This document shows, piece by piece, positions 59,391-64,000 of a stretch of DNA of 64,000 nt (its first letter is position 1; each line of letters starts with the position of its first letter). The notes beneath the pieces were generated by a model that did not search any database, had not been told where the DNA came from, and saw nothing but the letters and a program-made list of their open reading frames with translations. This DNA comes from Riptortus pedestris (taxonomy: Eukaryota > Arthropoda > Insecta > Hemiptera > Alydidae), in NCBI GenBank assembly GCA_019009955.1, contig CM032229.1, forward strand, positions 4,952,001 through 5,016,000, in the 5' to 3' direction. The position numbers and the translations under genes are program-made.

Positions 59391-61702
59391 TGTTCTTTGA
59401 TCTTGATTTTATGTTATGTTCTTCATTTCTTTTTTGTTATAGAAAAATCATAATGCTGAGCCTGATTTATAAAATTATATTAATTTCATATATTTAGTTC
59501 ATTTACTTATTATCTATCTAATAATATGTTTCTGTAGTTATAAAATCTTAGCTCCTTTATGGAAAGATAGTATTTACTTTAATTACACTCGCACTTAGGT
59601 AGAAGCCCGATGGTTCTATTTTTTTTGCAATGCATCTTCTTGCTTACATTACATTCTCATATTTCACAATTTCTAAATTTATTTTTGTCTTTTTACCTGT
59701 TCTGTTTATAATTTGTGGCTGAGTGACTAAATCGTTTCTATTTTAGGGCAAATCACCTTCAATGTGGCGTCCATAAATAAATAAAATATCAGTTTGATGA
59801 ATAGTGTTTGAGGAGATGATAACAGCTGTAGAGAGAGAGCTGAAGAGAAGGGTTTCCTAGAGCTTTTCCTGTGTAAATGGGAAGGAACTGTGGCTTTGGA
59901 GGGTATAGGGGCTGCTCCGGGTGGAAATGGAAAATGGGTGACCCGCCCCCTCCCCCGCGATTTCCTCGCGAAAACTCGATTTCCATCGGCCAAATAGGAT
60001 TTTCCACTCCCTCTTGCGCTTTTTTTTTTTTTAACCTTCCCATTTGAATTCTGCCCCATGGGCTTCGCCTTGTTAATGGCGTTTTCTTCAGCAGAAAGAA
60101 CGACTCGATTTTTTTTTTCCATCTGTTGAAAGAATGTAATAGTGAAAAATTCAATGATTGGAATGTCCAATTTTGTGGGTAACTCGATATGTCACTAGAG
60201 ATTGTTCCAAAATCGTGTTTTGAATTGAGCCAGATTCTTTGTGGCCTGTAGTTACAGGCAAGGGGAAAAGGCTGATTGCTCTACCTAAATCAAATATCAT
60301 TTTCAATGTTCTTGCATTCTTTATCTGTTTTTCTTGTACTATTATGGACGGGGAATATTGTTGGCTATCTTTTTACCTACCCTGTAAAAAGGGTTACTAT
60401 ATCGGGTGATAAGGAATTTCCTTACTATCCTTGTAGTATCTAATAATAAGAATTCTTGTACCTGCCTAATTATCTTTGGGCCTAAATTTAAATATTTAGT
60501 ACTTTTGGCCATATTTTTAGGCAAAAGCCCGTTTTTAGGAATAAAATGGCAGCAACTCTTGCAGATTCTAATTTGTGCGGGTCTTTCAATTCTGTAACTA
60601 AGATTTAATATTATTTCAATTTGTCGGTAATTTTCTTCTGAACATTCTTATAATTTTTTTCCGAAACATCAATAATATTTGCTGATTTATTTTCTTTATT
60701 AATGTTGGAGACAGTATGGTTTTTTATAATCGCTTCATCTCTATACATTTTTATATTATTCTTTTCAATTATTTTTTGAGGGTTATAACGGTAATATAAC
60801 GTATATAGTTACAAGAATCATGAAAATACAATAACCCTTAACATGAGAAACAAATTATCTTTCGGTCAATACTAAAAGTTTATATATAAAGTTATTCACA
60901 AATTGGGAACAGAAGCAATTCTGAAATTTAAAGAATATTTTTTTTTTTTACTTTTTCAACACCTTCTATTTTTAAGATGTTCTCAATATTATCTTGGTCA
61001 CTGGAATACATTATATATTTCTTGAGGTATTTCTGTAAGGGTTGATAAAATTTTGGGGATTGCATTAGATGACGACAAAGTCTGTTTCTGGTGTAATGTT
61101 TATTGACTTTAAAATTACGTTTACTATAACTGAATAAATACCGTCTTTTAAACATACTATAGTTTAATGTACTTAGACCTGGCAACTCTCAGGAGGCTAA
61201 CTGTTCTCAGTTTTTTAAAAGTGAATTTTAAATAATTTGAAACTGCTTACTTTTCTGTATGAGTTATTAGTTGAATTTAAGGCTCTATTGATGCCTAAAG
61301 AAAGATGATGGTTCTTCATTTTGGTCAGCATATCCTCCGTATTTCGAATTAAACTGTTTGAGTACAAGCGTGTGAATTCATCAGTACATCCTGAAGAAGA
61401 AACTGTATATTTAATTTGAGTTATCCAGTTGTACTCCAAGTCCAATGACCTTAATTTGTTCAAACATTGTCTTGGCAATCTCTCTTCGGGCATCAGTCAT
61501 AGTTTTATCCAGAATTCTCTATTCTCTATTAACCAGGAAGACTTTCACCAGGTCCCGACCTTATTCGAAACAATCATTATAGTTTCCGTATTCTCTTTCT
61601 GAATATTCCGCTTATATCATCCGCTGGATAAATACATGCCATATTTGACAGACGACGGTTAGTATTTTAAACGAATGTTCGATTTCTATTTTCACCTGTA
61701 TG
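59391..61702. other. No gene recognised; GC-richer patch at 59820-60080
   Basis: Two overlapping minus frames (147 and 121 codons, 59727-60170) cross a GC-richer patch but show no domain, and one is Lys/Arg/Pro-rich. On the minus strand at 61430-61493 a short stretch (DARREIAKTMFEQIKVIGLG) faintly resembles a non-LTR reverse transcriptase region. It is too short to call. Confidence 0.3.
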
Positions 61703-61834
61703 TTAGCAGATTTCCCTTAAGGGGGAATCTTAACTGATGACGACATGAAGGTGTATAGAACCATTCTTATTGCAAATTTAATGTTCTATTAATGTTGTTA
61801 TGTACGTACATTTTTCCCCTAACTTGATTATTAA
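61703..61834 (-). repeat. HINE fragment interrupted by a piggyBac-like element
   Basis: TTAGCAGATTTCCCTTAAGG GG, an internal deletion, then ACCATTCTTATTGCAAATTT and CCTAACTTGATTATTAA. The family normally continues CCGAGATATTTGC, but here the TTAA is followed by a different terminus. Confidence 0.75.
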
Positions 61835-62214
61835 CCCTTAACTGGCCAAGGTGTCATTAAAGACACCATTCATATTTACAGAGCCACAGAGCAACTGCTT
61901 CTATTCTTACCCCTTTTGGGCCACAGTCTACACCCCTGTAACCTCCCCAAGCATGAGCATAAGCGACAAAAGTCGATTTATTGGAGCTAATTACTAACAA
62001 TATATTGAAGAAATTCATCATTGTTTTACCACCCTACTTCACACTAGTTGCCAGCGAAGTTTCTAATTCATTAAAATATACACTATTCGATTTAAATATG
62101 AACCAAAATGGGTGAATGAGTTGTAAAGGATTGTATTTAAGTTCCTATGTGTTTTATTTTTCATTCTGGAGAGAAATAGAGCTTTAGCATGGATTTTAAT
62201 GATGGTGTACTTTA

Positions 62215-63774
62215 AGGTCCGGGACCAAAAAGATAGCCCACCCTATAATTTTTCTCTTAATCATTTTTAACTATTGATATAATTTGTATTTATTTAATAT
62301 GTAGTGTATTCTGCTCAAATTTGAACCGATGATCAATCTAATAGGAGTCGGAAAAAATAATTTGTAAGAATTTAATAAATAATACTTGATTTGGGGTAAG
62401 ACAAAAAGATATCACAGTGAACAATAATAATAAAATAATTTATTAAATATACATTAAAAGAATACAAATGAAAATTCGATATCCTGTATACCCACCACCT
62501 TTTTCTAATGCAGCAATCATACGATTTGAAAGTGAGTTAAAATGGCGACGAATCAACTCTTTAGGTAGTTTGGTCCACTCCTCCTGAATTGTTTTTTTTT
62601 TAATTCTTCAACGCACTCAAATTGTCGGCTCCCACTGTAAACACTTCTAGCAAGATGTCCCCATACATTTTCGATGATATTAAAGTCCGGGGAACGAGCC
62701 GGCTAATCTATAATTCAGATCCTTCCTTTTCTAAAAAAATCTTTTGCAACTTTCGCCGTATGAACTGGAGCATTATCTTGTTGAAAAATTACGTTCTCTT
62801 TAGGAACAAGTTCAAAATATTTTTGTAGTTGGTTTTTCTAACAAATTAACATATTGCTGACTGTTCATTCTACCAGAAATAAACACGATATCAGTTTTTG
62901 TGATCATAACCCAATGCCTCCCCATATTATGTCGCTGCCTCCTCCTATTTGCCTCTTCGAAAACATTTTTCATTCTTTCCGTAGATCATGGTAATAGTGA
63001 GCCCAGCCATCAAGATCGTCGAGGTTGAATTTTTTTTCGTCGGTGAACAAGATTTCTTTCCACTCGTCTTTCCATTGGACATGTTCACGGGCAAACTCCT
63101 TACGCCTTTCTTTATGCGCCATGCTTAGAGGTGGCATACCTTTCATTTTCTTTCTTTTGATGTGAGGAGCTGCACGAATGATCCTCTGGACGTTTTTCAA
63201 ATTCGTCACTACACCAGCTCTAGCCGCAATTTGACGGGCCGTTAATGTTGAGTTGGATGCAACCCTTAAAATTGCTCGTTTTTGCCGTGTTGTTAAAGCC
63301 GGCGGCCTTCCAGGAGATTTCTTCGTCCCATAGCTTTCTGGAGACTTCAAAAAATTTAAAATCACTTTTCTACTCCTACCGGCATTTTTTGAAATATCGG
63401 AAATACAAAACCTTCGATTTTTCATTCGCTGAATGATATTTTTTTCACCTGGTGATAATAATTTTGCTCGTCCCATCTCACTAAAATAATGTTAACAACT
63501 TAAAAGAATAAACAGAACTGGATTAGCATTGTCTACTCAGAGGGATTTGGTTTTTCTTTGTAAAGAAACAATAGGTGTGCTATCTTTTTGTCTTACCCCA
63601 AATCAAGTAATAATATTAATTCTCACAAGCTGTTTTTCCTACCTCCTTAATCCTTAATGGATACTTAATCTTTAATGAAACCTTAATTCTTAATGAATCC
63701 TTAATCCTTGAATCCTTAACCCCTATTGATTAAGAGAAAAAATATAGGGTGGGCTCTCTTTTTGTCCCGGACCT
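62215..63774 (-). mobile_element. Tc1-like DNA transposon, 1560 bp, complete ends
   Basis: Flanked by TA (62213-62214 and 63775-63776). Outer inverted repeats of about 49 bp (AGGTCCGGGACCAAAAAGAT at the left; reverse strand AGGTCCGGGACAAAAAGAGA at the right). A second inverted pair lies about 170 nt inside (GGGGTAAGACAAAAAGATAT at 62394 and its inverse at 63578), sharing the ACAAAAAGAT core with the outer repeat. This gives an IR/DR layout with two transposase sites per end. The transposase is on the minus strand and disabled. Confidence 0.9.
62484..63476 (-). pseudogene. Tc1-like DD34E transposase, disabled
   Basis: Starts MGRAKLLSPGEKNIIQ. Residues 1-120 hold the paired helix-turn-helix DNA-binding region with GRPPALTTRQKRAI. 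First catalytic Asp in FTDEKKFNLDDLDG (about residue 145). A stop after HDLRKE (residue 168) marks a frameshift. Downstream, in other frames, FQQDNAPVHTAK carries the second Asp and SPDFNIIENVWG the Glu. Spacing between them is 34 residues (with stops in between), i.e. DD34E. At least three lesions make it non-functional. Catalytic residues are retained. Confidence 0.85.
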
Positions 63775-64000
63775 TAAGTTCACCCAGGCCAAATACCAAC
63801 AAATTTGCCTAAGGGGCGTGATTTTATATTATTTTTTTACTTTACCATTTTAATTAACAGATACGTATAAAAGTCGTGGTGAAAAGATTTTTCTCTTTGC
63901 TACCAAAATTTAGTATTACTTCTGATGAAGAAGAAAGTGACAATGAAGGAGAAAATGCACACGGATCCCCAAAATAGATGGAAATTTTCAAATTGAAATG

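Larger units (their letters stand above)
61835..64000 (+). mobile_element. piggyBac-like element, left end (runs off the window)
   Basis: Terminus CCCTTAACTGGCCAAGG follows TTAA (61831-61834) and contains the short inverted repeat GGTGTC/GACACC (61850-61867), a pattern of piggyBac-like ends. After the inserted Tc1-like element (62215-63774), a frame near 63910-63975 reads SITSDEEESDNEGENAHG, like the acidic N-terminus of piggyBac transposases. It meets a stop, so it may be broken or spliced. The right terminus is outside the window. Confidence 0.55.

Noticed and set aside
59727..60170. 147-codon minus frame as a gene
   Set aside because: It has a poly-lysine stretch from a homopolymer, overlaps a second frame of 121 codons, and shows no domain or promoter.

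Overview
The window is AT-rich eukaryotic DNA, almost certainly from an arthropod with large, transposon-filled introns. Three observations point there: a Dscam-like immunoglobulin exon with consensus splice sites (minus strand, 50879-51025), an intronless secreted-protein gene of the mite group 7 allergen/TULIP type with an arthropod-style TATA plus TCAGT promoter (minus strand, 2411-3259), and several arthropod-type mobile elements. The species cannot be named from the sequence. Only those two loci look like functional host coding sequence. Most other open frames are low-complexity or repeat-derived.

The dominant feature is one interspersed repeat family present in about 35 full or partial copies on both strands. 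Its 5' end reads GTCCGTCACGCAGGGGC and contains a hairpin (ACGCAG-GGG-CTGCGT), followed about 30 nt in by AAGCAGATTTCCC. Its 3' end is a near-perfect palindrome (ATTTCCCTTAAGGGAAAT) followed by CTGCTAAAA. So the 5' AGCAGATTTCCC is a subterminal inverted repeat of the 3' GGGAAATCTGCT. Each intact copy carries a (TA)n-type microsatellite at the same internal place, and copies abut head-to-tail. This architecture matches non-autonomous Helentrons (HINEs, DINE-1-like), rolling-circle relatives of Helitrons. The classification is inference, because no Rep/helicase gene is visible. Below, 'HINE' means this family; strand + means the GTCCGTCACG end is at the left.

Nested insertions give a relative chronology. 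Two HINEs split an old Tc1-like transposase relic (4.4-6.9 kb). A HINE sits inside another HINE (56.0-56.8 kb). Three solo or partial LTRs of one family lie in (TA)n tracts, at least two of them HINE microsatellites (25.5, 33.1, 48.5 kb). A hAT-type MITE with an 8-bp target duplication lies inside one LTR. A poly(A)-tailed retroposon of unknown source lies inside a HINE (54.3 kb). At the right edge a piggyBac-like element sits at the TTAA of a HINE and itself holds a 1560-bp Tc1-like element with a broken transposase.

Other content: a tRNA-like SINE family (about nine copies), RNase H/zinc-knuckle relics of a non-LTR retrotransposon family, a perfect 16-bp A(C)15 minisatellite of 30 units (8.9-9.4 kb), a roughly 44-bp minisatellite with higher-order periodicity (29.5-30.9 kb), a 298-bp near-palindrome (31.3-31.6 kb), and long GA/CT and TA tracts. 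Long stretches between these hold nothing I can identify.
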